Source: Cycas panzhihuaensis (taxonomy: Eukaryota; Cycadophyta). From it: DNA of 64,000 nucleotides. The stretch lies in contig CM041465.1 in assembly GCA_023213395.1 (NCBI GenBank), positions 32,557,741 through 32,621,740 on the forward strand. Direction: 5' to 3'. Under the pieces are notes generated by a model. The model had not been told where the DNA came from and ran no database searches. It saw nothing but the letters and a program-made list of their open reading frames with translations. The position numbers and the translations under genes were made by a program. Shown piece by piece: positions 48,155-59,812 of this stretch; the first letter of the stretch is position 1, and each line of letters starts with the position of its first letter.

Positions 48155-48234
48155 ATCTCCACCTTGACAACAATTTACCCAGTACCTTTCCTGGACCCTT
48201 TATCATCTTTTCTGCAAGCCAAGAGAAGTCAAAC

Positions 48235-49657
48235 ACCATTTGAACTTCTCTAATGGTACTGGTTTTATGAATATATTAGCATAATTCTTATTGGTATAAA
48301 TCTTCTCAAGTGCCACTCGACCTTCTTCCACAACCTATCTAACAAAATGGTACTTCAGAGCAATATACTTTATTCTATTGTGATAAGCTAGATTCTTGGC
48401 TAAGTAAATAGCACTTTGACTGTCACAAAATACCTTTACATTTTCCTGTCTCCTTCTAAGCTCAACCACTAGACCCTGTAAACAAATTGCTTCTTTACAA
48501 GCATGTGCTGCAGTAACATATTCAACTTTCGTGGTTGATAGTGTAATTGTGCTTTGCAAATTGGACATCCAACTAACTGGACCATTTTCAAGAGTAAAAA
48601 CATAACTTGAAGTAGACCTTCTTTTGTCTAAATCTCCTGCAAAGTCTAAATCGACATATCCACAAGCCTGATTACCTGTACCTCCAAAGGTGATGCAGTA
48701 GTCACTCGTGCCTCTCAAATATCGAAGCACCCATTTCACTACAGGCCAATGTTCCTTTCCTGGATTTGCAATAAACCTGCTCACTACACCGACTGCATGT
48801 GAAATATCAGGTCTTGTATATACCATGGCATACATCAAACTTCCTACTGCACTGACATAAGGTACATGAGACATATAAGCCTTTTCTTCTTTACTACTAG
48901 GACTTATATTTGAAGAAAGCTTAAAGTGGGAAGCTAATGGGATATTCACCGGTTTCACATTTGCCATACCAAACCTGGTTATCACCTTCTCCACATATTT
49001 CTACTGTGATAACCATAGCTTACCATTTTTCCTGTCTCTGTGTATCCCCATGCCTAAGATTTGTTTCGCAGCTCCTAGATCCTTCATATCAAAAGTCCTA
49101 ACTAATTGAGCCTTCAACTTATTGATTTCTTCCATGCTCTTGCTTGCAACTAGCATGTCATCAACATATAATATCAAGATAATGAATAAGCTATTATCTA
49201 TAAATTTAAAGTAAACACAATGATCATACTCACTTCTTTTAAAATTTTGGCTCTCTATGAAGGCATCAAACTTCTTGTACCACTGCCTGGGTGATTGCTT
49301 CAGGCCATACAATGCTTTCCTAAGGCTACAAACAAGTCTTTTCCTGCCATCTTGTACAAACCCTTCTAGTTGATCCATATAGATCTCCTCATCTAAATCT
49401 CCATGTAGAAAAGTTGTTTTTACATCTAACTGCTCCAACTCCAAATCGAGAGAAGCTACCAATGTTAACAACACTCGAATTAAAATAAATTTGACAACTG
49501 GTGAAAAGATGTCATGAAAGTCAATACTTGCTTTATGTGAAAAACCTTTAGCCACCATTCTTGCCCTGCATTTATCAACCTTTCCATCAACATCTGTTTT
49601 CTTTTTTAAAACCCACCTGCAACTAACAATATTCCTGCCATGTGGAAGTTCTACCAA
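48235..49657 (-). pseudogene. copia-D reverse transcriptase-RNase H
   Basis: Two long open frames separated by one TAG in place of CAG (48998-49000). The first (49657-49001) is the RT: RNIVSCRWVLKKKTDVDG, LDVKTTFLHGDLDEEIYM, ALYGLKQSPRQWYKKFD and the intact catalytic LYVDDMLVA. The second (48994-48335) is RNase H: YTRPDISHAVGVVSRF, GYVDLDFAGDLDKRRSTSSY, LSTTKVEYVTA and VFCDSQSAIYLAKN, with the acidic residues D, E and D kept. After another TAG at 48332-48334 the frame runs to ~48235. The RT active site is conserved although the frame is broken. Confidence 0.9.
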
Positions 49658-49933
49658 GTCCTATGAATTATTTTTCTTCAAAGCATCTATCTCTTCTTGC
49701 ATAGACCTTATCCACTTCTCTCCATGGATATCATCTACTGCTTCCTAATAACATATGGATTCACCATCATTAGAAACCAAAGCAATAGAAATATAAGGGT
49801 TGTACCTATCAGGTGGATGACTAACTCATGTAGATCTTCTAACTATTGGCAGAGGAGTGTCCACATACTCCTGTGAATCTATTACTGATTCATCTTGAGA
49901 AAGATCTTCATGCTCTTCTGATTCCATAGATAG
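49658..49933 (-). other. copia-D integrase-RT linker
   Basis: A low-complexity acidic linker typical of copia pol between integrase and RT, broken by stops. Confidence 0.6.
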
Positions 49934-50880
49934 CTACATTTCAAACTTGACTTGTTGATGTTCATCTTGCTGCTCCTGTTTCATTTCAGCTTCTACACTG
50001 TCTAATTTTATAAGGGGATATTCATCAAATATGACATCTTTGTTAATGGTGATTTTGTGGGCAGTAGGATCCCACAACATATATCCCTTCACACCATCCT
50101 TATCACCATAACCAACAAAGATATATCTCTTAGATTTTGGGTCTAACTTTGAACATTTACTTTTGTCAGTCCAAGCATAAGCATCACAACCAAAAACTTT
50201 TAAATTTGAATAATCACATAGATGTCCAATCCATACCTCTTCAGGAATCTTGCAATCTATTGCACATGATGGTGACATGTTTACTAGATAGAAAGTTATT
50301 TGAATAGCTCCTACCCACAAGCCCTGCTCCACTCTTGCATTACTTAGCATGCTTCTTGCTCTTTCTAAGAGTGTCCTATTTATGCGCTCAGTAATGCCAT
50401 TTTGCTGCGGAGTATATCTAGTGGTCTTGTGTCTTTAGATCCCAGCTTCTCTGCAATAGTTTGCAAACTACAAGAAGTTGAATTCACCTCCATTTTCAGT
50501 TCTTAAACATTTGATTGTCTTACCAGTACTATTTCAACTAAATCTTTAAACTGCTTAAATACACTAAAAACTTCAGATTTCTTTTTCAAAAGATAGACCC
50601 ATACCTTCCTAGAGTAATCATCTATAAATGTGACATAATGCAATGATCCTCCATAAGATATTTTAGGGGTTGGTCCCCACACATCTGAATGTATGTAATC
50701 TAGAATACCTTTACTAGTGTGACTCCCTACTTTAAACCTGAGTCTACACTACTTTCCAAAAATACAATGTTTATAGAAAGCAAAATATGAAAGCTACAAG
50801 TTAGGAAGCAATTTATGGTTTATCATCACCTTAAGTCCTTTCTCAGTCATGTGCCCAAGTCTCTAATGCCATAACTGAGT
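49934..50880 (-). pseudogene. copia-D integrase
   Basis: The pre-integrase HHCC region begins near 50880 (LGHMTEKGLKVM), in a different frame from the protease. The core includes LDYIHSDVWGP, TFIDDYSRKVWVYLLKKK, RTENGGEF and YTPQQNGITERINRTLLERA. The middle acidic position reads Glu where Asp is usual. The frame 50350-49934 continues with EVWIGHLCDYSNLKVFGCDA and FVGYGDKDGVKGY. Several stops interrupt the core. Confidence 0.85.
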
Positions 50881-52124
50881 TGGATCTTCTGTAGTCTTTG
50901 ATATTGTAATGCTTGTGACATCTCATTTCCCACTAAAATGTAAAGATTTCCTTTCTTTAAGGCTTTCATAACAACCAAGGCGGCCTTTGACACCTTTAGG
51001 ACTCCTTCATGACCTATATGCTTAAAACCGCCAGAATCTAATTCACCCAAGGAAATCATATTCCTTTTAAAATTAGGTACATGTCTAACCTCAGTTAATG
51101 TTCTGACTACCCCATCAAACATCTTAATTCTGATGCTACCAATGCCCACTATCTTACAAGAAACTTCATTTCCCATAAGCATATCACCACCATCAAGAGG
51201 TTGGTATGATGAAAACCAACTCTTATGTGGACACATGTGGTGCGAAGCACCTGAATCTAATAACCAATCATGATGATAATGAGAAACATTACAAGCGACC
51301 AAGACATCATCATCTATACCTTGATTTGACTCCACCTGATTCGCCTCCTTGGTAGGATCTTCCTTTTTTTGGAACTCCTTCCTTTTGTAACAATCCTTCT
51401 TGAGGTGACCAGTCTTATTACAATGCCAACATCTGAGCTTACTTTTTTTTCTCTTTAACTTGGACCTTGATGTATCCATGGAGTTTTGTCCTCTCTCAAA
51501 CGTTCTACCCCTTACTGTCATGGCTTCTCGTGTGGAGGTTTCAAAACTAGATTTCCTCCACACTTCTTCCATTAGCAAAGCACTCACAATAGAATCATAA
51601 TCTAATACATCTGTAGTGCTAAAACTAATTAAGGTGATAATATTATCCCAGAATTTAGGCAATGAGCATAACAAGGTAACATCCTTGTCCTCATCCTCAA
51701 TTTTAACATTGATACTAGTCAACTGACAAATAAGAGTATTGAAAATATTTAAATGGTTAGTAATTTTTGTACCTTCCTTCATCCGTAATAAGTACAATTA
51801 CCTTTTTAGGTAGATTCAATTTGTTACTGATTTGCTCATATACAGGCCTTCCAACCGAGTCCATAATCCTGCTGCTATCTCTTCTCCTACAATGTTAAAC
51901 AAGACTTCATCTGCTAAGCACAATCGTATTGTGCTAAGTGCCTTTTTGTCTAAGTTATCCCAATCATCATCATCCATCCCTGCAGGTTTCTTCGAGTTTC
52001 TTGCAAGGACTTTGTATAAACCCTGTTGTATAAAAACATCATGTGCTTTTAGCTTCCACAACTCGAAGTTGTTCTTACCATTGAATTTCTCCACCTTGAA
52101 CTTTGCACTTGGTAGTTTCACCAT
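50847..52124 (-). pseudogene. gag: copia-D gag-protease
   Basis: The gag start is the ATG at 52122-52124 (MVKLPSAKFKVEKFNGKNNF), just downstream of the PBS. The UBN2-type capsid continues through two in-frame stops near 51800 (TGA and TAA in place of Arg and Gln) into the long frame 51797-50847. That frame has an intact CCHC zinc knuckle (CWHCNKTGHLKKDC) and a copia protease with the catalytic WLLDSGASHHMC. Restoring nothing, the frame is otherwise continuous for over 400 codons, so decay here is limited. The frame is lost at ~50880, before the integrase. Confidence 0.9.
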
Positions 52125-52180
52125 TTGGTGTAGAAAAGCCGACACTAAAACCTTCACAAACTCGTTGCAAAATAAAAGTG

Positions 52181-52192
52181 GCTCTGATACCA
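52181..52192 (-). other. Primer-binding site of copia-D
   Basis: TGGTATCAGAGC on the minus strand, exact tRNA-iMet complement, two bases from the LTR end. Confidence 0.92.
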
Positions 52193-52194
52193 CT

Positions 52195-52838
52195 TCTTGA
52201 GAATACAAGGTCCCAAACCTTAAACGGCCACAAGATCTAAACTATTTTGCAACTAGTCATAGGAATCGAAACTAAGATTTAACATGCAAGTTCTAAAATC
52301 AGAGATAATACAACAACATCAATGTACAGGCTAAACATCACATATGCACCTGATATAATGTGGTAAAACCCTAGCAGTGTGCTAGGAAAACATCCACATA
52401 GGAAAGGTATCGATCTTTATTACTGTAGAATGGAGAAACAGTACATCTCAGTAGCAGAGTGCTCTTTGGAATAACAACCAACCGCCGCCCTCATCATAGT
52501 ACATTACATTACATACAACATCATAAGAAAAACCCTAAAATAGGATACATGAGAGGGACATCCAAAGCATAAATCTCAGTTATAGAATCTAAGGTATTTG
52601 TATCGAATGACCCTGATTCTCTTTACAATTTAATAAGGTTTATAGGGATGATTTTTTGGGTCAGGAGCTATCGCCCATGAACCCCCTCTTAGCGGGGGGC
52701 GTTCCACACCCCCGCACCCCTTGGCTAAGGGGGGCTCCTACCCCCCTTGGAACCCCCCGGGAAAGATTAGGGGGGGAAATCGTGTTGAAAACACACCAAA
52801 ATTTTAACCCTAAAATATTATTGTCATAATATCCAATA
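52195..52838 (-). repeat. 5' LTR of copia-D
   Basis: 644 bp. The extra length relative to the 3' LTR comes mainly from the GC-rich block at 52661-52775, where C and G runs have expanded. Confidence 0.95.
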
Positions 52839-52843
52839 ATATA

Positions 52844-54115
52844 GGATTGTTAGAACCCAGAACTTCATAGGGGTTCTAGTACAGTGGACATGAGTTATAC
52901 AGAGATGTGAGGAGGGAGTTCATATAAATTAGGGGTAGTATATAGTAGATAGCATGTGTCTCCAATTATCTAGTATTAGAAGATTGGGTAGAGGAGGGTT
53001 TTCTTATAGCTCTATCCTGATGTATTAGTTGTATGACCACATTTCTTTGATGAGACTAGGAGGAGCTCCAAGAGAGCTAACTGTCATGGATCTAAGAATT
53101 CATAATAGGGAAACTATTATGGCTAGGAGTACACATAACTCTCTATTTAGCAAGATGACCAAGAGACAATTGGTAGAGGATGCATATATAGGATTGCCAA
53201 CATAGACCAATGATGAGGTGGATATGATAAAGAGAGGGATAGCCAAAGAGGCCCCTATTACTAATCAAGGGAGAGGTAGAGGGAGAGAGAGAGGAGGTAG
53301 AGATGGGAGAGATTATGTAGGTGGTGGAAGAATGGTTCAAGGAGGGAGAAGAAGGGCATCAACCGGTAGAGTAGGAGGGAGTCAACAAGTGCGCAAGAGA
53401 GCAGGTGGAGTACCAAGCAAGGGTAGAGAAGGCTCTATATAAAGCATGGAGCTAAGGTCGATAGATGAGTAGATGTGAGGAAGAGGGAGTAGAGTAGAGG
53501 ATGGAAAGCCTACCTAAAAGGTGGAGCCACACAGAGAGGAAGTGGCATAGGTAGAGGAGGAGATGGTAGCAGAGTCAGTAAAAGGAGGTGAACCACAAGG
53601 GATATAAGTTGATTAGTTTCTCTCACTTTAAATTATACTTCCTTTTTTGATAATGACTGTCTTTCTAGTAGATTGATCATGAATTACATATTTTTGTTAG
53701 ACATATAATGAGATTATAACTCTGGTGGAGGTAAGGAGGACACTAGAGCTGATATTCCCTTATGTTCCTACATTAGAAGAGATGCTAACATAGAACATAG
53801 TAAATAGTACCCTACTAGGATGTTGTATTAGTCACTTCAATTATGAACTTCAAATTCAAGTCATGTCTATAGAAATAAGAGAAGAGATGAGAGTGAGGGA
53901 GTTAGAGCTTAGAGTAATTGAGGATGAGAGACATCATCTACATAGGATGACATTGGCACAGGTAGGAGTACGACATACTCCATGAGAGAGTACATCTATG
54001 TAGTAGGGACAACACCATCCACCTCGTAAAGAGTTTATACATAGGCAAACTTCAGATAGAGGGGAGAGGGTAGAGCTAGGTGTACAAGAGAGATCTTATC
54101 AGGACTTATAAAGAT
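52844..54115 (+). pseudogene. Unrecognised ORF, 3' part, with RGG-rich and coiled-coil stretches
   Basis: Continuation of the ORF cut by copia-D. The first part reads YRDVRREFI, VSNYLVLEDWVEEGFLIALS and later MTKRQLVEDAYIGLP. An open frame at 53218-53442 is Arg/Gly-rich (GRGRGRERGGRDGRDYVGGG), like an RNA-binding RGG region. From 53726 it reads VRRTLELIFPYVPTLEEML and IEIREEMRVRELELRVIED, which suggests a coiled coil. Frameshifts and stops separate the parts. No enzyme motif is seen, so whether this is a transposon ORF or a host pseudogene is open. Confidence 0.4.
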
Positions 54116-55555
54116 GAAAGCATTTTGTATATATAGGAAGATAAGAGGGAGATGAAAGGCATTTTGTAAGCCTCAACTATATATCATGAGTCGTATATAT
54201 GATAGATGTACCATATCTTTTTGTTTATGTATATATATTATTTACCTTCTCTTCAAAACTTATGTAATGGACAATTAACTCTAAACCTTTTCCTCCTTAT
54301 TTCCTTTTCATTAATTGAGCATGATATACATTCATCGGTATGATAGTCCATGGAAACATATAGTAATTTTAATATATATATATATATATGGTTTTATATT
54401 TTTTATATTTTTTTCTTAGTATGTACATGGTAGTTTATACTCATTTAAGAGTGTGGTGGTTCTTAAAAGAAAAATATTACAAGGAGAGGTAAAGGATAGA
54501 AAATAAACAAAAGATAAAAAGAGTAAATCAAAGGTTTACTTATTCTATTTCCATAGACATAAAACTATTTGAAATAAATGGTAATATATTTATAAAAGTA
54601 GAAGATGGAACAATGTAAATCTCTCAAAAGAAACTCACATAACTCACATCATACTCCCGATATATTATATAAACATGGAATAAAATCCACATTTATATAA
54701 TATATCATAAAGAAAACATGTTTATAGAATGAAAAATTAATCTCACACAGTAAATAGCTAGTCTCCTAAGTATACTAGATTCCCCATTGACTCCTTCTAG
54801 TGATAAGAAGTTTTTACAATCTTACCCCCCACCAAAATCCTCCATGGCCCAAGATTCCCACATGGGTATATCCCTTTCAGATACTTCATTTTAGTCTTAA
54901 ACCTATAATCTTAACCCTTACACTACTTAAACTTTTATCTTCCAAAATAAATAGTTTATACTCATTCTGGAGTGAGGTGCCCCCAACTAGAAGGTAAAAT
55001 TCAACTAAAGTAATAATCCAAGATAGAGGAAATAAGAGCATCATCTTCAACATTAAGGGAACAAGGGATGTACTAGACGGTAACTAAAGAAAATAATGAT
55101 AAGAATGATGAAGCTTGATGGTGAAGGAGAAGGAGTCATGATGAGTGCACATGATACATCCCAACTAACTGATAGACTACAACCTAAGAATCAGAATATA
55201 TAATGATGGGTCTAAGATAAAAGTGAAAAATATCATATAAGGCTCCTATTATAGAAAAATATTCAACCTCATTATTAGTTGCCCTAGGTATGAATAGGTC
55301 AGTAGAGAGGAGAGGATTTTCTAATTAGTCATAGATCACCCAAGTAGAAGCAAATAGTCCTAGGTTACCTTTACTACCTCCATTAATGAATATACTCAAT
55401 GCCATAGGAAAATAAGACCAAAATTTGGAGACGATGTGATTAATGAAGGAAGGTACATAAATCAACTAATAAGGAGATGATATTGAATGAGATTAATTTT
55501 GACTATATTGAAGAAAAAAAGAAATCATAATTGAGATGACCATGATCAATACTAA
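54116..55555. other. No recognisable gene
   Basis: AT-rich sequence with a short (TA)n run at ~54374-54390. The target site of copia-E lies at its right end. Confidence 0.5.
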
Positions 55556-55778
55556 TGTTGGAATATTAATGCACATTTGTTTTATCCCACATGCAAGTAG
55601 GTCCCACTCTCATTATCATGTCATATATTATAAATATACACATAGTGCATCATATGTAGAATCTGTTATAACGATGTTTTGTTAATATAATTTGAGGTAC
55701 CTTAAGGGTACTATTTAATCCTAGAGGTGTTTATTTCTATTTGTGAATATTATCTTATTACAAGTTTGATTTCCAACA
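55556..55778 (+). repeat. 5' LTR of copia-E
   Basis: TGTTGGAATATT..TTCCAACA. It is followed at once by TGGTATTAGAGC, the tRNA-iMet site with one mismatch. Confidence 0.92.
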
Positions 55779-57605
55779 TGGTATTAGAGCACCCAAGTTG
55801 AGAGAGGTATTTTTGTTAAGTATTAGAGTGGTGATTTAGGAGGTGTCATCAAGGGTTGAAAGCATATTCGAGAGAACAAACATTGGAATTTCTAAAAAGT
55901 AATGGAGAAATTGAAATGAAATATCTCATTTTATGAAATTTGAGTGGTCGCACTATAGATTTTAGGGTAAAAGAATGAAAATTATAGTAGAATTAATTTC
56001 AGTCTGTTTTTTCCTATCGCCATGTTTTTGGGACAGATCTATAATCTCAAGTTCAAAGAGCTATAACTTTAGCTATAGGTATCCAAATAACCACAATTTT
56101 TTTTTTTGATTCTATGCATTTTTTAATTTACTTTCTAATGGAAATGGTTTTAGATTCATCAAAGTTTAGAGTGAAAATTTATTAGTAGTTTATCAGAAGG
56201 TACTATTATAGTCCCTAAAAACCCTAATTGTAAAAAGGGGTATAACATTTGATCCAGATATCAGAATTCAATTTCATCTAAACCATTGGAATTGTATTTT
56301 AGAGGCAATTATTTTCATCTATATTTTATGTATTTTTTAGTTATATTTTTTTCAAAAATAAGTTTTTTAAGAATTTAAGGGTTTCATATTATACTTTTCT
56401 TAGTCACAAAACCATTACTCTTAGGGCCCAATATATCTATTGTACATATATAGTATTGGAAAAGGATGATACTTTTGGATGATGGTGTGAATGAGGTTAT
56501 ACTTATGGATATTGATGATGCATTTTTCATTTATTAAAAGGGTCTTATTTTGATAGTGAAGTAAGCATGAGTTTGTTGTATGACAATGATTTATTGATAA
56601 TATTTTAGGTATGGATATGGTGCTCTCTTACATGTATTTATATAAGAAAGTTTATAGGCAAGAAATAACATGATTAATGGGTGAGATGAGGTAATTATAG
56701 GCTTTCTTGTATGCAATTTACATGAGAAAATAAGTTAGGTGATGGTGCAATATGAGGTGACTGTTTAAGGCTCTCTTACGTGTGTTGTACATGGGAGAGT
56801 ACTTTTTGAGACGACATTAAGTTATGTTGATATGAATGTATTTGGCACTCTATTGGTGATTTGAGATGCGTGATGGTGATTTTTTAATGGAAAATTAAGT
56901 GCGTTATTATATGTGTTTATATGAGAGAGCTATTATGATGATGACATAGTATGGCAATGAAGCAATAGTGCATGTGTTTGCATGAATGAGTTGGGTGGCA
57001 TATGGTGATTTAGTGCTCCTTGGAATGTGATTTATATGAAGGGACTTTATGGGCATGATAAGGCTAATTTAAGGGCAAGAAAGATAGTGATGTGAGGCAA
57101 TGAGATGCTTGTTGCATGTGAGGTTACATGACAAGATTAGGTGTTTGTTGGGTGTGTTTAAGGATGATATTAGGCATGTTTGATGATGTGTTTTAATTAA
57201 CTGAATGGGCAAAGAAGGATGAGGTTTTGTTGAAGTTACCTGAGTTGCAGGTGTAGTGGCATGAATTGTGTTTTGGGCAATTAAGTGAAGTGTGTGTCTT
57301 AGTAATTTAATGATGACATGTAGCATGTATGATTATTGTGAGATTTATGAGGCATTGATTTAGTGAAGTGAGTGTTTTAGATTCTATGTGACTATTTATG
57401 AGAAATAGGTAAGATAATGATGTGACGATGAATTTAGTGATGTGAGGGACATGAGACATAAGAAAGTTTGTTAAGATTGATGGGTGAATTTGTTGATTGA
57501 AAAGGGATATTATTTGGAGGTACGTTCATAATCATGGAGGAAAATGATATGGTTATGTATGTTTAAGAAACAAATGACTAATACTTAAGGGATTCATTTC
57601 TTCTG

Positions 57606-58373
57606 ATACCTAAGTATAATGGAGAAGACTACTTCTTTTGAATGATTAAAATAAGATGTTTTTTCATAGCTAGAGGTTTGTGGAAGATTGTTACTAATGG
57701 ATATGATATCCTTAAGGATGAAGAAAAGGAAATACTTGAGAAGAAAGATAAAAAGGCATTCATCATAATTCTTGTTGTATTAAACAAGGATAATCTTCCT
57801 TCTACATACGATTTTGTCATTCCTAAGATTCAACGTGCAAGTACTACTAAGGAAGCGTGAGATTTTTTAAAGGATATATTTGAACAAACTCCTAAAGAGA
57901 TGCAATGAATAATTGAAAAGGCAATTAAGGTTAGTGATGGTTATGGTACAGGTATAACGAATGAAGAAAATATCATCAACACTGATGAAACAATATGTCA
58001 AGATGAAGAATGTTTGAATATTGATAAAACTACTACTGAACATATGACTGAATGCATTGATGAGACTACAACTACTAATGAAGACGTTAAAAGTGATGAA
58101 TTGATAAAGGTTTATTCAGATGACATTATTATTTCAAGAGAAATTGAATGTGAATCTGATGATCCCATAAAATATGACTCTTGCATTAATTCAATTCTAA
58201 ATGATGCTCCTACTTTGAGCATTGATTCAAGTTTAAAGAGTATGCAAGTTGATCAAGATTCTGCTCTAAAGGTTGAAGAAATCACTGTTGTACATGGTGA
58301 TCAGGAACTTATACAGGGTAATGATGATAAGCAAGTTGTGTGTGAAGATGGTTACTTACAGGATCTTCATTAA
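57606..58373 (+). pseudogene. copia-E gag-like region and acidic ORF
   Basis: The reading starts with IPKYNGEDYFF, a stop (probably a lost Trp), then MIKIRCFFIARGLWKIVTNG, which matches the start of copia UBN2-type gag proteins. It continues through KDKKAFIIILVVLNKDN. After stops near 57858 and 57906 a 119-codon frame (58014-58373) is strongly acidic and Asp/Glu/Thr-rich: TTEHMTECIDETTTTNEDV, YSDDIIISREIECESDD and VVHGDQELIQGNDDKQ. Such an acidic tail is not part of a standard copia gag. It may be an element-specific accessory segment or captured sequence. No zinc knuckle was found. Confidence 0.55.
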
Positions 58374-58437
58374 AATCATACTAGACTAGCCATAATGAAG
58401 AATTAGGATCTGCACTTGCTAGAGCTACTACATCAAC

Positions 58438-58610
58438 ATCATCACTACATAATTGAAGATTAAAATCAAGTTAAGGATACCATCTTACAAAGGCATCATT
58501 ATAGAATTGAAGATGAAAATCAAGATAAAGACATCATTCTATAACAAAGATATCACTGCAAGATTGAAGACAAAAATCAAGTTGAAGACATCATCTTCAA
58601 GACATTTCCA
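58438..58610 (+). repeat. ~54-bp tandem repeat, three units
   Basis: Units beginning near 58441, 58495 and 58552, each with a catcactac-like start, attgaaga and aaaatcaag. Read in frame they give HH-Y-IED-NQ-KD-type units with stops at former Gln codons. Confidence 0.7.
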
Positions 58611-58660
58611 AGGACAAGGCATTGTAAATTCAAATGACCTAAATGTGCATTAAGGGGGAG

Positions 58661-58881
58661 TGTTGGAATATTAATGCACATTTGTTTTATCCCACATGCA
58701 AGTGGATCCCACTCTCATTATCATGTCATATATTATAAAGACATATATAGTGTATCATATATAGAATCTGTTGTAATGATGTTTTGTTAATATAATTTAA
58801 GGTATCTTAAGGGTATTGTTCGATCCTAGAGGTTCTTTTGTTCTGTTTGTAATTATCTTGTGTAGGTTTTATTTTCCAACA
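58661..58881 (+). repeat. 3' LTR of copia-E
   Basis: Partner of 55556-55778, preceded by the polypurine tract and followed by the ACTAA duplication. Confidence 0.92.
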
Positions 58882-59812
58882 ACTAATAAAAAGTTGTTAA
58901 GAAGGGTTTGATCATAACTGAAGCCATGGTGGATCCAAGTAGCTAGACCCAAAAATCCTGAATGACTCATCTAAATGAACCTAAACTATAGATAGATAGG
59001 TGGGGATGAATTTTTCATATGATTTACCTCAGATTGCAAGAGGATTATAGTAATTTACTTTCTTTTCTTTTCTTTTTTTCACCTTTTTTTGTTTTTCTTT
59101 TTTTTCTTTATTTTTTGATTGATAATATTTTTTTTTTTTCTTTCCACTTTCTTTATAAGGACAAAGTTATAATCATCCAACTATGAAATTCATTTACTCA
59201 ATACAATAAGGATTTATCCTTTTCAATGGAACCTAAGATAAAAAGAGACTAATCTCCTTAAAGATTAAACTGCAGGAAAAAAAGGAGCTTAAAATCATGG
59301 TGTCTCCAAATATAAAGGGAGGGTGGCATAATAAGTACTCACTTCAAGATGTAAATAGAATAAACTAAGGATAACAAAAACAATTAAAAAGAAAATAATA
59401 GGTGATATATGACCAAGAAGGAATCCTAAAGATGAAGGACTAATATGTGAAAGTATGATCTCAACTGATGGAGAAGTATCTAAAGCTGATAGAAATGTCT
59501 CTCTTTCAAAGATAAAAATAAATGATAAGGATAGGGGCCCAAATTCTCCCTTATGTACAGAACTCAAAAAAGAACAAAAGCAAAATCTCATAGAAGGGGA
59601 CCTACAATCAATGCAAATGCTAGAAAGAGCAAAAGGCATATATGATCATGAGAGTAAGACCTTTGATAAAAGAAAAATATAGCTCAAAGAAAGACAAGAA
59701 AAGACTAAAGAAAATAATTGCCCATAATTTTATCTCATTAGGCAAGAAGAAAGATTTAGGGCCATCGTTTATCCTCATAGCAGAGGTAAGGATGAACACT
59801 GCTAGGTGTAAA
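58882..59812. other. Unassigned sequence, T-rich tract at 59040-59150
   Basis: It contains a long pyrimidine tract (tttctttt repeats) and, to its right, probable 3' non-coding sequence of gypsy-4. Overlapping ORFs on both strands at 59295-59880 show no family likeness. Confidence 0.4.

Larger units (their letters stand above)
47540..52838 (-). mobile_element. Full-length Ty1/copia element (copia-D)
   Basis: The most complete element in the window, 5.3 kb, minus strand. The LTRs are 47540-48154 and 52195-52838, with TG..CA-type ends. The 5-bp target duplication ATATA is perfect (47535-47539 and 52839-52843). The PBS is at 52181-52192 and the polypurine tract (AAGGTGGAGAT) abuts the left LTR. 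It carries gag, zinc knuckle, protease, integrase, RT and RNase H in copia order. The LTRs differ at roughly a tenth of positions by eye. It is inactivated by a handful of stops and one frameshift. Confidence 0.95.
55556..58881 (+). mobile_element. Gag-only copia-derived element (copia-E)
   Basis: A 3.3-kb plus-strand LTR element with 223- and 221-bp LTRs (55556-55778 and 58661-58881), a PBS at 55779-55790, a polypurine tract (taagggggag) before the right LTR and a perfect target duplication ACTAA (55551-55555 and 58882-58886). The interior has a long ~1.8-kb non-coding leader, a gag-like region and an acidic ORF, but no protease, integrase or RT. It is therefore non-autonomous. The LTRs differ at roughly 10% of positions by eye. 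Confidence 0.9.

Noticed and set aside
51832-52200. 122-codon plus-strand ORF
   Set aside because: Antisense shadow of the copia-D gag.
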